Assembly (NCBI RefSeq): GCF_003205515.1
Contig: NZ_KZ826485.1
Span: forward strand, 1-64,000
Source of the DNA: Litorivita pollutaquae
GTDB taxonomy: Bacteria > Pseudomonadota > Alphaproteobacteria > Rhodobacterales > Rhodobacteraceae
Reading direction: 5' to 3'
DNA: 64,000 bases
Shown: piece by piece, positions 1 to 9,005 of the stretch
How the letters are laid out: each line of letters opens with the position of its first letter
Position numbering within the stretch: position 1 is the stretch's first letter
Notes under the pieces: model-generated
Told to the model about the DNA's origin: nothing
Seen by the model: only the letters and a program-made list of their open reading frames with translations
Databases searched by the model: none
Translations under genes and position numbers: made by a program

Positions 1-40
1 GAAGTCCACTTCGATGCACAAACCTTCGCGATTGAAGTCC

Positions 41-84
41 GCTCTCGGGACATCGCTGCGCGATACCCTGCCGTGCAGCGATCC
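41..84 (+). repeat. Short hairpin insertion element, copy A
   Basis: Begins GCTCTCGG and ends CCCTGCCGTGCAGCG. The centre ATCGC-TGC-GCGAT and flanking GGG/CCC form a stem-loop. It splits the LNVLD / DFNREG block of the left IS3 orfB, adding about 41 nt and shifting the frame. It is the most diverged copy at its 5' end. Confidence 0.75.
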
Positions 85-140
85 AGAACGTTCAGTGTTC
101 TGATCGACCGACCATCCGCAAGCTGGTCTGCCATGAAATC

Positions 141-187
141 CCCTCTCGGCAGATTTGCTCTGCAAATTGCCTGCCGGGCAGCGATCG
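141..187 (+). repeat. Short hairpin insertion element, copy B
   Basis: Begins CCCTCTCGGCAG and ends CTGCCGGGCAGCG. The stem ATTTGC/GCAAAT closes a TCT loop. It splits the PNETWS / DFMADQ block of the left IS3 orfB. Compared with the expected W-S-M-D-F-M it adds 42 nt, so here the frame is kept. Confidence 0.85.
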
Positions 188-464
188 ACCAAGTCTCATT
201 GGGCCTATCAGGCACCGCCAGCGGTTCCGGCTTGTCGCGCTTCAGCCGTTTCTTGGGCTTGATCCGCAGGTTCAGCGCAAGCTCGCAGTAGATCCGGTAG
301 ACACGTTTGTGGTTCCATCCATAGCCCTGGGCATTGCGCAGATACAAAAAGCACAGACCAAAGCCCCAGCTACGCTTGTTGGTGGTCAGGCGTTCCAGCC
401 AGTCCGCAATCTCTGCGTTCTCATCATTCAAAACAGGGCTGTAACGATAGCACGTCTCGCTGAT

Positions 465-506
465 CCACTGCCCGGCAGTCGAAACGCAGTTTCGATGAGA
501 GGGTGG
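465..506 (-). repeat. Short hairpin insertion element, copy F
   Basis: On the minus strand it reads CCACCCTCTC, then the stem TCGAAAC-TGC-GTTTCGA, then CTGCCGGGCAGTGG. It splits the ACRAF / ISETCYR block of the left IS3 orfB. The stem sequence differs from copies B-E but is still perfectly self-complementary. Confidence 0.8.
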
Positions 507-565
507 AACGCCCGGCAGGCCAGAGCGATGCTGACCCCATATTGCGCAACTGCATTCATGGCCAT

Positions 566-604
566 CCGTTGACCGGTAGGTGAATGGCACATTCACCGAG
601 AGGT
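566..604 (-). repeat. Short hairpin insertion element, copy E
   Basis: On the minus strand it reads ACCTCTC, then the stem GGTGAATG-TGC-CATTCACC, then TACCGGTCAACGG. It sits between the HRRE and MAMNAV blocks near the orfB start and adds about 38 nt. The 8-bp stem is perfect although its sequence is unlike the other copies. Confidence 0.75.
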
Positions 605-623
605 TCTCGCCTATGAGACGGCC

Positions 624-890
624 TTAACGCTTTTTTCCATGCGCTTCCTTCAGCAGGTCGTTTTGCATGCTCATCTCGGCATACATGCGCTTCAGACGAC
701 GGTTCTCTTCCGCCATATCCTTCATCTCAGACATCAAAGACGCGTCCATGCCACCAAACTTGGCTCGCCATTTGTAAAAGCTTGCGCTGCTCATTCCGTG
801 CTCGCGGCACAGCTCAGAGACCGGCACGCCACCCTCTGCCTGCTTCAACACGGCCATGATCTGTGCGTCGCTGTATCGTCCGTTCTTCAT
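624..890 (-). CDS. IS3-family transposase OrfA
   Basis: This 88-residue protein begins MKNGRYSDAQIMAVLKQAEG, the helix-turn-helix start typical of IS3 OrfA, followed by the SELCREHGMSSASFYKW recognition region and a C-terminal leucine-rich coiled coil (about residues 50-85). It binds the element ends as part of the transposase. I chose the ATG at 890 because an upstream in-frame extension reads into the non-coding end of the element. The reading frame is intact, in contrast to orfB directly downstream, and the frame ends in the A6G frameshift window. The element as a whole is probably inactive because orfB is broken. Confidence 0.85.
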   Translation of the reverse strand: MKNGRYSDAQIMAVLKQAEGGVPVSELCREHGMSSASFYKWRAKFGGMDASLMSEMKDMAEENRRLKRMYAEMSMQNDLLKEAHGKKR

Positions 891-1011
891 CGTAAATCTC
901 CTCAGATATCTTGCCGAGAAAATTCTACTTTTGAACACCACTATTTTTAGGGGGATTACCCTTAGGATTGATGCGTTGGCGTTTTCTGGTATTCGCGATA
1001 GGCATAGTGTC

Positions 1012-1599
1012 ATGCAGCCAGATTTCGCAACCATATTCCCTTTACGCCACGGGCGGGTCCATGAAGCCTGTGGACCTGCGGCGGCGGCTTTTGCAGCAGT
1101 CGCAGGCAGCGTGACGCAGGGTATGACGCTATGGATAAGTCAATCATGGGCGGGCGAAACGGTGAACCCTTTGGGTCTTGCACCTGTGCTGGATCCGGCG
1201 CTGCTTTTGAGTGCGCGCACAGATAATCAAACCGATAGTTTGGCCGTGGCAGAGGAGGCGTTACGCGATGGCGCGCTGGCGTGTGTGCTGATCGATATCA
1301 CCCGTCCGCTGAACCTGCGCGAGGGGCGGCGATTGCAACTGGCAGCCAAAGCAGGTGGGACGACAGGGCTGTGCCTGATCCCGGAAGGTATGGGATCTAA
1401 CGCCGCAGAAACCCGTTGGCGGGCGCGCCCATTGTTTGATCCAGATGACAATGACTCGACTCTGATGCAGTGGGAAATTATTAAGAACAAATCGGGAACA
1501 ATGGGTACCTGGAATGTTCGATGGTCTCAAGAAGCGCGTCGTGTGTATGTGGTTTCCCCGGTTGGCTTCCGACCGGGCACTGAAGGCACGTCCTGTTGA
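1012..1599 (+). CDS. imuA: ImuA-like protein of the mutasome cassette
   Basis: This 195-aa protein resembles the short ImuA form of Rhodobacteraceae, with HGRVHEACG near the start and a RecA-like LQLAAKAGGTTGLCLIP strand later. ImuA is an accessory protein that works with ImuB and DnaE2 in damage-induced translesion synthesis and mutagenesis. It is the first gene of the cassette and overlaps imuB by 86 bp. I chose the ATG at 1012, about 20 residues before the conserved GRVHE. The frame is open further upstream into the IS3 end, so the native start may have been lost. No GTTC-N7-GTTC LexA-type box is visible in 891-1011. Confidence 0.75.
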   Translation: MQPDFATIFPLRHGRVHEACGPAAAAFAAVAGSVTQGMTLWISQSWAGETVNPLGLAPVLDPALLLSARTDNQTDSLAVAEEALRDGALACVLIDITRPLNLREGRRLQLAAKAGGTTGLCLIPEGMGSNAAETRWRARPLFDPDDNDSTLMQWEIIKNKSGTMGTWNVRWSQEARRVYVVSPVGFRPGTEGTSC

Positions 1600-2971
1600 G
1601 GCGCCATTCGCGCTTTCCCTCCATCAACAAAACACCGACCGGATTTACTGCCTGAACCAGCATGCCGAGGGGCTGGGTCTGCATCGTGGCATGAGCCTTG
1701 CAGATGCGCGTGCGTTTTGCCCAACGCTGGTTAGTCAAACCGCGCGCCCTGATCTGGACGCGCGATTCCTGGCAGCCCTGCGCCGATGGGCAACGCGCTA
1801 TTGCCCTTGGGTCGCGCACGATGGTGCGGATGGTCTAATTTTAAATGTCACCGGCTCGACACATTTATGGGGCGATGAGGCGGCGATGCTACAAGATATG
1901 CGACAGCGCGCGCAACGGGCTGCGATCACACTCCGCTTGGGGGTGGGTGATACACGAGGCGCGGCATGGGCGTTGGCGCATTATGGAAGCACGACGGGCG
2001 CGTTGGAGCCGCTGCCGGTGGCGGCGCTACGGCTGGAACCTACCACGGTCACCGCGCTGCAACGTCTGGGCCTGGGCCGTATCGGTGATCTGGCGGCGAC
2101 GCCGCGTGCGCCGCTGGCGCGCCGTTTCGGCCCCGAAGTGCTCCGCCGCCTCGATCAAGCCTTGGGCGACCTGCCCGAAAGCATCAATCCTGCCCCTGAG
2201 CCCCCCCATTATGGTGTCCGGCTAACATTTCCCGAACCAATTGGCCTGCTTGGTGATGTGATGGGCGCAACCGCGCGACTGCTTGATCCGCTCTGCGCCA
2301 AGTTGCACCGCGATGAGGCCGGCGTGCGCCGCCTGTTACTGACCCTACGCCGCGTCGATCGGGACAGCCAGCAGATCGAACTGCGCCTTGCCAGTGCGAT
2401 GCGCGATCCGGTGCGCATCCTGCCGCTATTCGAGCGTGGCGTCGCGGCGGTAGATGCGGGCTTTGGCATCGACGTGATGCGGCTGGAGGCGGTGGGAGTT
2501 GAACCGCTGCCGGTGCAGCAAATCACCAGTGTGTCGCAAGACCAACCCGACCAGTTGAATGATTTGATCACCCGTATCGGTACCCGCATCGGGCTGGAAA
2601 ATATCCAGCGATTCTTGCCCGCCGACAGCCACATCCCCGAGCGCAGTTTTACCATCGCCCCCGCCGCCTTCAGCGACCCCGACAAGGGCTGGGTCTGCCT
2701 GCGGCCCCGTCCGCTGCGGCTGTTTCCCCCCGAACCATTGACAGCGAAAGGGGCAGCGCCTCCCAAACGGTTTCGCTGGCGCAGTATGTCATTGACCACC
2801 GGGCGCGCCACGGGGCCGGAACGCATTGCGCCCGAATGGTGGCTTAGCGACGAAAACTGGCGCTCGGGATTGCGCGATTACTGGAAAATCGACACCCGCG
2901 AGGGCCGCCGCCTATGGCTGTTTTACACCCCCCAAGCTCCCGCATGGTTTGTCCACGGAGAATTCGCATGA
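1514..2971 (+). CDS. imuB: ImuB, Y-family polymerase-like protein
   Basis: ImuB is a catalytically inactive Y-family polymerase relative that bridges ImuA, DnaE2 and the beta clamp in the mutasome. The 485-aa product starts with the typical RVVCMWFPRLASDRAL block. It continues with the palm-like GLGLHRGMSLADARAFCP and TRGAAWALAHYG segments and a helix-hairpin region (TALQRLGLGRIGDLAATP), followed by a long C-terminal region. Length fits the family. An alternative start lies 11 codons in, at the MWFPRL methionine. The stop overlaps the dnaE2 start (ATGA), indicating coupled translation. Confidence 0.93.
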   Translation: MFDGLKKRVVCMWFPRLASDRALKARPVEAPFALSLHQQNTDRIYCLNQHAEGLGLHRGMSLADARAFCPTLVSQTARPDLDARFLAALRRWATRYCPWVAHDGADGLILNVTGSTHLWGDEAAMLQDMRQRAQRAAITLRLGVGDTRGAAWALAHYGSTTGALEPLPVAALRLEPTTVTALQRLGLGRIGDLAATPRAPLARRFGPEVLRRLDQALGDLPESINPAPEPPHYGVRLTFPEPIGLLGDVMGATARLLDPLCAKLHRDEAGVRRLLLTLRRVDRDSQQIELRLASAMRDPVRILPLFERGVAAVDAGFGIDVMRLEAVGVEPLPVQQITSVSQDQPDQLNDLITRIGTRIGLENIQRFLPADSHIPERSFTIAPAAFSDPDKGWVCLRPRPLRLFPPEPLTAKGAAPPKRFRWRSMSLTTGRATGPERIAPEWWLSDENWRSGLRDYWKIDTREGRRLWLFYTPQAPAWFVHGEFA

Positions 2972-5900
2972 GCTACGCTGAACTCTGTGTCACCTCAAAT
3001 TTCACTTTTCTGACAGGGGCGTCGCATCCCGAAGAGCTGATGTTGCGCGCTGCGGAACTGGGGCTCAGCGCCATTGCCATCACGGATCGCAACACGCTGG
3101 CGGGCGTGGTGCGCGCCTTTAGCGCCCTTAAAACGCTCAAGGATGAAAACGAGGCCGCGCTGCGTCTCTGCTCCAGCGCGCAGACCGACACCTGTTCACG
3201 CCAAGAGGTCGGTACCCCGCAGGATTTGAGCCTTTCCCACCGCGTGCCATTGCCCAAGCTTATCGTCGGCACGCGGCTGGTGCTGCGCGACTGCCCCGTG
3301 GACTGGCTGGCGCTGCCCACCGATCATGCGGCCTATCAACGGCTGTCACGGCTACTCACCTTGGGCAAACGGCGGGCGGGCAAGGCCGAGTGCCATCTGG
3401 ATCAGGCCGATCTGGTACAGGGGTGTCAGGGCATGATCATGATTGCCCTGCCACCACCTGACCTTGCCCAAGCGCTTGTCCCTCTTCAAACACTGGCCCG
3501 TCACTATCCAGGCGCCGTCTTTTTGGGCGTCGCGCCGCGTTATGACGGCTCCGATCAGGCGTGGTTTACCGCCTGCGCCGCTCTGGCTTTACGGGCTTCG
3601 ACGCCGATGGTCGCGGTGGGGGATGCACTGATGCACCACGGCGCGCGCCGCCAACTCGCCGATGTGCTGACCTGCCTGCGTGAGGGGGTGACGATTGATC
3701 GCATTGGCACCCGCGCGCTGCCCAACGCCGAGCGGCGGCTGAAAGCGCCGGCCGATATGGCGCGGCTTTATCGTCACCATCCCGCCGCACTGCGCCGCAG
3801 CGTTGAGATTGCCGCGCGCTGTAGTTTTGATCTGTCGGAACTCAGCTATGACTATCCCAATGCACAGGAGGGCGCGGAAACGGCGCAACAGCGCCTGACC
3901 CGCCTTGCCCATGAGGGCGTCGCCCGCCGTTATCCTCGTGGGGCGCCTGCACGGGTCCACAACCTGCTCCAAAAGGAGCTGCACCTTGTGGGCGAGCTTG
4001 GCTATCCCGCCTATTTTCTCACCGTGCATGATATCGTTGCCGAAGCACGCGCGCGCGGCATTCTGTGTCAGGGGCGCGGGTCGGCGGCCAATTCGATCAT
4101 CTGCTATCTGCTTGGGATCACCGATGTCAGTCCCGACATGATCGGCATGGTGTTTGAACGGTTCATTTCACGTCATCGCGGCGAGCCGCCCGATATTGAT
4201 GTCGATTTCGAGCACGAGCGGCGCGAGGAAATCATCCAGTGGATTTACGAAAAATACGGACGCGATCGGGCGGGGCTTTGTGCCACCGTGATCCATTTCC
4301 GCTCGCGGGCCGCGATCCGCGAGGTGGGCAAAGTCATGGGCCTGTCTCAGGACGTCACGGCCGTTCTGTCCGGGCAGATTTGGGGGACCTCCAATGGTGG
4401 CGCGGATCCCGCGCGCATCCGTGAATTGGGGCTGAACCCTGACGATCAGCGCCTTGCGCAGACGCTCAAGCTGATCGGGGAAATCATCGGATTTCCGCGT
4501 CACCTCAGCCAGCATGTTGGCGGTTTCATCATTACCCAAGGTCGGCTTGATGAACTTTGCCCGATTGAAAACGCGGCGATGGAAAACCGCACCGTGATCG
4601 AGTGGGACAAGGATGACATCGACACGCTGGGCATCCTCAAGGTCGACGTGCTGAGCCTTGGGATGCTGACTTGCATCCGCAAGGCGTTCACCCTGCTGGA
4701 GCGGCATGAAAATCAACGTCTGACGCTGGATACCGTCCCGCAGGAAGACAAGGCGACCTATGATATGCTGACCCGCGCCGATGCGGTCGGGGTGTTTCAG
4801 GTCGAAAGCCGCGCCCAGATGAATTTCCTGCCGCGCATGAAACCGGCGACCTTTTACGATCTGGTGATCGAGGTCGCGATTGTGCGCCCCGGCCCCATTC
4901 AGGGCGGCATGGTCAAACCCTATATCCGCCGCCGTCAGGGCCTGGAGGCGCCCGAACCTTTTGGTCCCGCGCTGATGGAGGTCACGCGCAAGACGCTGGG
5001 CGTGCCGTTGTTTCAAGAGCAAGCGATGCAGATCGCCATCGTCGGCGCGGGTTACAGCGCCGAAGAGGCCGATCAGCTGCGCCGCTCGCTCGCTTCGTTT
5101 CGCCGGATGGGCACCATCGGCGCGCACCGCGACCGTTTTGTGGCGGGGATGATGGCCCGAGGCTATCCCCAAGAGGTAGCGCAAGCCTGTTTTGCCCAGA
5201 TCGAGGGCTTTGCTGACTACGGGTTTCCCGAAAGCCACGCCGCCGCCTTTGCCATGCTGACCTATGTGTCCTCTTGGCTCAAATGCCATCATCCGGCAAT
5301 CTTTGCCTGTGCCTTGCTGAATTCCCAGCCGATGGGGTTTTACGCCCCCGCCCAGATCGTGCGCGACCTGCGCGAACATGGCTGCGAGGTGCGCCCGATC
5401 TGCGTCAATCACAGCGCTTGGGACAACACGCTGGAACGCCGCACCGACGGGACGCTGGCGCTGCGGCTGGGGTTTCGCCAGATCAAAGGCTTTCGCGCCG
5501 AGGATGCGGGGTGGATCGTAGGCGCGCGCGCCAATGGCTATCCCGATCCCGAAAGCCTGTGGCTGCGCGCTGGTGTGTCGCCCGCCACGCTCGAACGTCT
5601 GGCCGAAGCGGATGCGTTTACAGGGATGAACCTCACGCGGCGCGACGCGCTCTGGGCTGTGCGCGCGATCCGCGCCCCCGCGCCGCTGCCGCTGTTTGCC
5701 GATCCGCTGGACGGCGAGGGCCTGCGCGAGCCGCAGGTTAGCCTGCCCACGATGCATCTGGGCGAGGAGGTGGTCGAGGATTACGTCGCGCTGCGCCTGT
5801 CGTTGCGCGCACATCCGATGGAGTTGCTGCGCCCGACGATGACGGGGCTGACGCCGCATGCCGAACTGGCCACAGCGCCTTTGCGCCGCACCTCGGTCTG

Positions 5901-6276
5901 TGGCCTCGTGATTACCCGCCAACGTCCCGGCACCGCGTCGGGGGTAATTTTCCTGACGCTGGAGGATGAAACCGGCGTGTCCAACATCGTGGTCTGGCCC
6001 AAGGTTTACGAGCGGTTTCGCCGCATCGTGATGGGCGGGCGACTGTTGCGGGTGACGGGACGGTTGCAGCGCGAAGGCGTGGTTGTGCATCTGATCGCCG
6101 AACAGGTCGAGGACCTGTCAGGGCGTATCGCCGATCTTGGCCACCCGATGGACGATGCCGTGGGCATCACCAACCCGCCCGCCGACGACGCTCCACGCCC
6201 GCCCCGCGACCAAGCCCGCGCCTATCACCCGCGCGATCAGGCCAAACGCTTATTCCCAAGCCGCGATTTCCACTAA
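2968..6276 (+). CDS. dnaE2: Error-prone DNA polymerase III alpha subunit DnaE2
   Basis: C-family DNA polymerase that replaces the replicative polymerase opposite lesions. The 1102-aa protein begins MSYAELCVTSNF with an N-terminal PHP domain (about 1-230). The palm carries the catalytic aspartates in PDIDVDF (Asp409 and Asp411) and in LKVDVLSLG (Asp560). Helix-hairpin-helix and OB-fold regions follow (RTSVCGLVITRQRPGTASG near residue 970). The start overlaps the imuB stop by 4 nt; a longer frame beginning at 2914 lies inside imuB and is not used. This is the last gene of the imuA-imuB-dnaE2 cassette, normally LexA-controlled. Confidence 0.97.
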   Translation: MSYAELCVTSNFTFLTGASHPEELMLRAAELGLSAIAITDRNTLAGVVRAFSALKTLKDENEAALRLCSSAQTDTCSRQEVGTPQDLSLSHRVPLPKLIVGTRLVLRDCPVDWLALPTDHAAYQRLSRLLTLGKRRAGKAECHLDQADLVQGCQGMIMIALPPPDLAQALVPLQTLARHYPGAVFLGVAPRYDGSDQAWFTACAALALRASTPMVAVGDALMHHGARRQLADVLTCLREGVTIDRIGTRALPNAERRLKAPADMARLYRHHPAALRRSVEIAARCSFDLSELSYDYPNAQEGAETAQQRLTRLAHEGVARRYPRGAPARVHNLLQKELHLVGELGYPAYFLTVHDIVAEARARGILCQGRGSAANSIICYLLGITDVSPDMIGMVFERFISRHRGEPPDIDVDFEHERREEIIQWIYEKYGRDRAGLCATVIHFRSRAAIREVGKVMGLSQDVTAVLSGQIWGTSNGGADPARIRELGLNPDDQRLAQTLKLIGEIIGFPRHLSQHVGGFIITQGRLDELCPIENAAMENRTVIEWDKDDIDTLGILKVDVLSLGMLTCIRKAFTLLERHENQRLTLDTVPQEDKATYDMLTRADAVGVFQVESRAQMNFLPRMKPATFYDLVIEVAIVRPGPIQGGMVKPYIRRRQGLEAPEPFGPALMEVTRKTLGVPLFQEQAMQIAIVGAGYSAEEADQLRRSLASFRRMGTIGAHRDRFVAGMMARGYPQEVAQACFAQIEGFADYGFPESHAAAFAMLTYVSSWLKCHHPAIFACALLNSQPMGFYAPAQIVRDLREHGCEVRPICVNHSAWDNTLERRTDGTLALRLGFRQIKGFRAEDAGWIVGARANGYPDPESLWLRAGVSPATLERLAEADAFTGMNLTRRDALWAVRAIRAPAPLPLFADPLDGEGLREPQVSLPTMHLGEEVVEDYVALRLSLRAHPMELLRPTMTGLTPHAELATAPLRRTSVCGLVITRQRPGTASGVIFLTLEDETGVSNIVVWPKVYERFRRIVMGGRLLRVTGRLQREGVVVHLIAEQVEDLSGRIADLGHPMDDAVGITNPPADDAPRPPRDQARAYHPRDQAKRLFPSRDFH

Positions 6277-6517
6277 GGTCTGGCACAGTGCCTTCGGCCT
6301 AATCTGGCCTCATTCCATCGCGGCGACGCAGGACAGAGCGGCAAACTCGGCATTGGTATCATCGTAGCCAACGACAGGAACGTCCCGCATCTTATCCGTT
6401 CACCCGTTTTGCCGCAAAGGAACGGATTTCTTGGGGTCTGCCGTTCGAACGCTGTGCGGCTAGAGCCCGAAGAGAGCCCAGTTTGACTGATGCTGCGCAC
6501 TGACCCAATGTCTGCTA

Positions 6518-7951
6518 TCAATTTATTTCATCGCTCAAGTATGAATCTGAAAAACTGAATGCCGTTCGTATGTAGTGCCGCGCTAAAGCCCTCATAATAT
6601 CGGCAGCAACAGATAGCCTGCGCGTTTCGGAGGACATATCAGCATCGGACGCAAAATTTTTGGACGCGTGTGCTGCTGCGACGCGACAATTCTCATACAC
6701 GTACTTTTCAACCACTTTTTCCTGCCTGTCTTCATTGAAACGCTTTAAGCGCTCCGGTAAGACATCCTTGCAAGCTTCGTCAAAAACGTCCTTTATCCAT
6801 TCACGGGTGGTTCGCCCAATTTCTCTGCTATCCAAGTGTTTGAAACCTGTCTCAAAAACTTTGAAGAAGCTCAGCACTTCCTACGATGCAATTCCGGCCT
6901 CGGAAGCATTCAATCCTTCCCGGTAGTAGGAAAGGCAGTTTAACAATTCTTTATCCTCGGGCAGTGATCGATAGAACATCCAAATCAACATTGTCGAGGA
7001 CGCCATATCACGCCTTGGCACGGGTACGGGTACAGGGTTTCCAGACCAACCTTCTCGCAGGATAGCGTGACGATCATCACACCAAGAAAGAACACTCAAA
7101 AAGCGGTTGATAAGAGTTCTGGCATCTTCGGTCGCAATACGCCTGTCCTGAAGGTCGATGCTGATTGAATGCGAGTTTTCATTGGTTTTGGGAAAAAGCA
7201 CTAAATGATGACCGCCGAACTCTACTCGCGTTGGTTCCTTTGGCCAAGTGACAGTGGTATCTACGCCAAAGTTTAAGAAACTTGATCCTCTGCGCGCACC
7301 AAGGCCGTCGTGGAAAGCGTTACGCTCCTCTTCTGTTTCGTATTCTCGCCAATCTGTTTCCAATGGCCGGTTCAAATGACGCGAAATGTCGATGTCACGT
7401 TTTAGCTCATGAAAGAACTCTCGGTTGAGGACAAGTTGGCGGGTATTGCTCGACAACGGGCGGTCATGATCAAAGTTTTTTTCAGCTCCTTCAGCTGCCA
7501 TAGTCAGAGCATATTTCGAAACATACGAAGTCGTTTTCCGTTGGCCCTCTTCTTCGAAAAGAAGCTTCGCTTGGTATTCATCGTTTCCAGGAATTCGGGC
7601 TATTGAAAGCGTAAGCGAAACAAGAGCATGGCAATTTGAGTCTTTGCTGAGTAGCGCGGCCATCGCCTCCTCGAGAGACGCCGCTTTCTTAAACGATGCA
7701 GCGACACCACCGACAGGCCGAAGATCGCCCATTATGAGTGCCACATGGCCGGCCCATCCGCTAAATGTCGGCACAAAACCTAAAACGGCCCGTGCGATCT
7801 CACTGTTGGTAAGACGCTGCGCGGCCCTTTCTCGCCCGCGGGGAAGTTGCCCATACCCCCGTAGGCTTTCAAATCACTTTAGTGTCTCGTCATATGATCG
7901 CGGTTCAGCAAGTCGACGATGAAGAAGAAGGGTCAGGTTTTTTGCATACAT
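6518..7951 (-). pseudogene. Unrecognised protein gene with two in-frame stop codons
   Basis: One continuous minus-strand frame of 478 codons starts at an ATG (7951, MYAKNLTLLLHRRL) and is broken only by TGA at 7874-7876 (codon 26) and TAG at 6881-6883 (codon 357). Sequence on both sides of each stop looks protein-like (SYDETLK/FESLRGYGQL and NASEAGIAS/EVLSFFKVFE), with no frameshift. I do not recognise the family; distant similarity to MauJ-type proteins is only a guess. GTG codons at 7774 and 6877 could restart translation, giving 297- and 119-residue pieces. Neighbours give no functional clue. Most likely a recent pseudogene. Confidence 0.7.
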
Positions 7952-8567
7952 GGCTATTGCTTAAACTTGCGCACATGAATCATCAATAATGGTCTCAAGC
8001 AGACTTTGGCGCCGCCGCAGCGAATGGTGGCTTCGTCCGCACTCGACTAATTGGTGCAAGATGCGGCGAAAGGTCGGTTTGAAATCCACTGAGATCGACA
8101 ACATTGAATGGCCGCTTCCGCGACTTAAGCTGCATCGCAGCATCAAATTGACTGCAACTGCGAGGAAATGCTGCGTCAGCAATAGCCGCGCGTGCTTAAG
8201 GCCGCTTTGTCCGCGTCTTGTTCTTTCAGACCTGACCTTGGTGCAATTCGCTGCGAAGGTGTCAGGAGAGCCCATACCGTGAATCTGGTTTTCATGCTGC
8301 TTGCGCTCGCAGCGCCGAAAATGCTGCGTCATCGTGAAAATTGGCGCAGCCGCGCAGTGGGGAAACCAGCCATTCATTCAGAGTACAGCAAGGGTCAGGG
8401 GTCAAATTCACAAACTGCGGACAAACTGTTCTTTCGCCGCAAGTGTCCGAATGTCCGCTTTGGCGCACCGTTTAACAGTCGTCTTTTTCGGGCATTGCAA
8501 GATATCGACGTCTCACGGATCACGGTACCTATCGATCTAAGTAATTGTTGAGTATACACGCGGCATC
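7952..8567. other. Gene-free stretch, 616 bp
   Basis: No open frame here has recognisable protein features. Pieces such as the one around 8390-8480 look like decayed non-coding sequence. The promoter of the small gene at 8568 should lie at the right end, but I see no clear -35/-10 pair or operator. Confidence 0.5.
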
Positions 8568-8933
8568 ATGCGTTTATTGGCCATCCACAAATCAAAGCTA
8601 CTCGTCGTCTTTGCACTCGTTTGTGCACTGGCAAGCACGGGCTTTGCGCATCGATTTGTGAGCCAACCGGTTGACCCCGCTCTGGCAGGTTATGTTTCTG
8701 CGGGTGGATCACTGGCGGATATCTGCGGGGAAACCGAAGGCTCGTCGCACCAGAATGTACAGACCTGCGAAGCATGTCGACTGGTGACCGCTGTTGTTCT
8801 GCCGGACCATGGTCCGGCTCGCAGTGTGCCCTTCGGCAAGCTGTCTACCGTTCAGGTTCCCGTTGCAGACTTGGATATGCAATCTGCCCCACTGGACCTG
8901 TCTCGTGCGGCACGCGGCCCTCCAACCGTCTGA
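8568..8933 (+). CDS. Small exported protein with CxxC motif, DUF2946-like
   Basis: The 121-aa protein has an N-terminal signal/membrane segment (about residues 10-27, KLLVVFALVCALASTGFAH) and a C-terminal half with three cysteines: ICGETEG and TCEACRL, the latter a CxxC. This layout matches the DUF2946 family of small periplasmic proteins, often found beside metal-transport or PepSY genes. No reaction is known. It lies 72 bp upstream of the PepSY membrane protein in the same direction, so the two probably form an operon, possibly for iron or copper handling. The family assignment rests on size, signal and the cysteine motif only. Confidence 0.55.
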   Translation: MRLLAIHKSKLLVVFALVCALASTGFAHRFVSQPVDPALAGYVSAGGSLADICGETEGSSHQNVQTCEACRLVTAVVLPDHGPARSVPFGKLSTVQVPVADLDMQSAPLDLSRAARGPPTV

Positions 8934-9005
8934 TCTTTTCCTTCACATATTAGATCTGACAACAGGCACCTCGCAGGGCGAGTGTGCTGTAATTGGAGAA
9001 CCCTC

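Larger units (their letters stand above)
1..636 (-). pseudogene. IS3-family transposase OrfB, interrupted by four hairpin insertions
   Basis: On the minus strand this reads as the DDE integrase part of an IS3 transposase. Blocks such as ALRPSHRRE, SIALACRAF, ISETCYRYSP, RVYRIYCEL, PNETWS, FMADQLADG and DFNREG appear in the right order. Between the blocks lie four inserts of about 38-42 nt (566-604, 465-506, 141-187, 41-84). Removing them restores one continuous frame, while with them the frame is shifted at least at the first and last. Apart from the inserts, the part I translated has no stop codon. The C-terminal half lies outside the window. No functional product is expected unless the inserts are removed. 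Confidence 0.8.
1..955 (-). mobile_element. IS3-family insertion sequence, cut by left window edge
   Basis: OrfA and an interrupted orfB lie in IS3 order on the minus strand and run off the left edge. The outer end lies roughly at 940-955, just after a TTGAACACC-like stretch; I could not place the terminal repeat exactly. An A6G slippery run at 630-636 sits at the orfA/orfB junction, as expected for the -1 frameshift that makes the OrfAB transposase in this family. The element ends within about 70 bp of the imuA start codon. Confidence 0.8.

Noticed and set aside
41-604. The four hairpin copies as a CRISPR-like array
   Set aside because: Spacing is irregular, orientation is mixed, and the intervening sequence is conserved transposase coding sequence, not spacers.
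4168-6090. 640-codon minus-strand open frame opposite dnaE2
   Set aside because: It lies fully antisense to the conserved polymerase gene, lacks any domain, and is explained by the GC-rich codon pattern of dnaE2.
6874-7876. Selenocysteine or pyrrolysine decoding at the TGA and TAG codons
   Set aside because: TGA and TAG serve as normal stops of intact genes in this window, no SECIS-like hairpin was evident, and both codons occur in an unrecognised gene; nonsense mutation is simpler.
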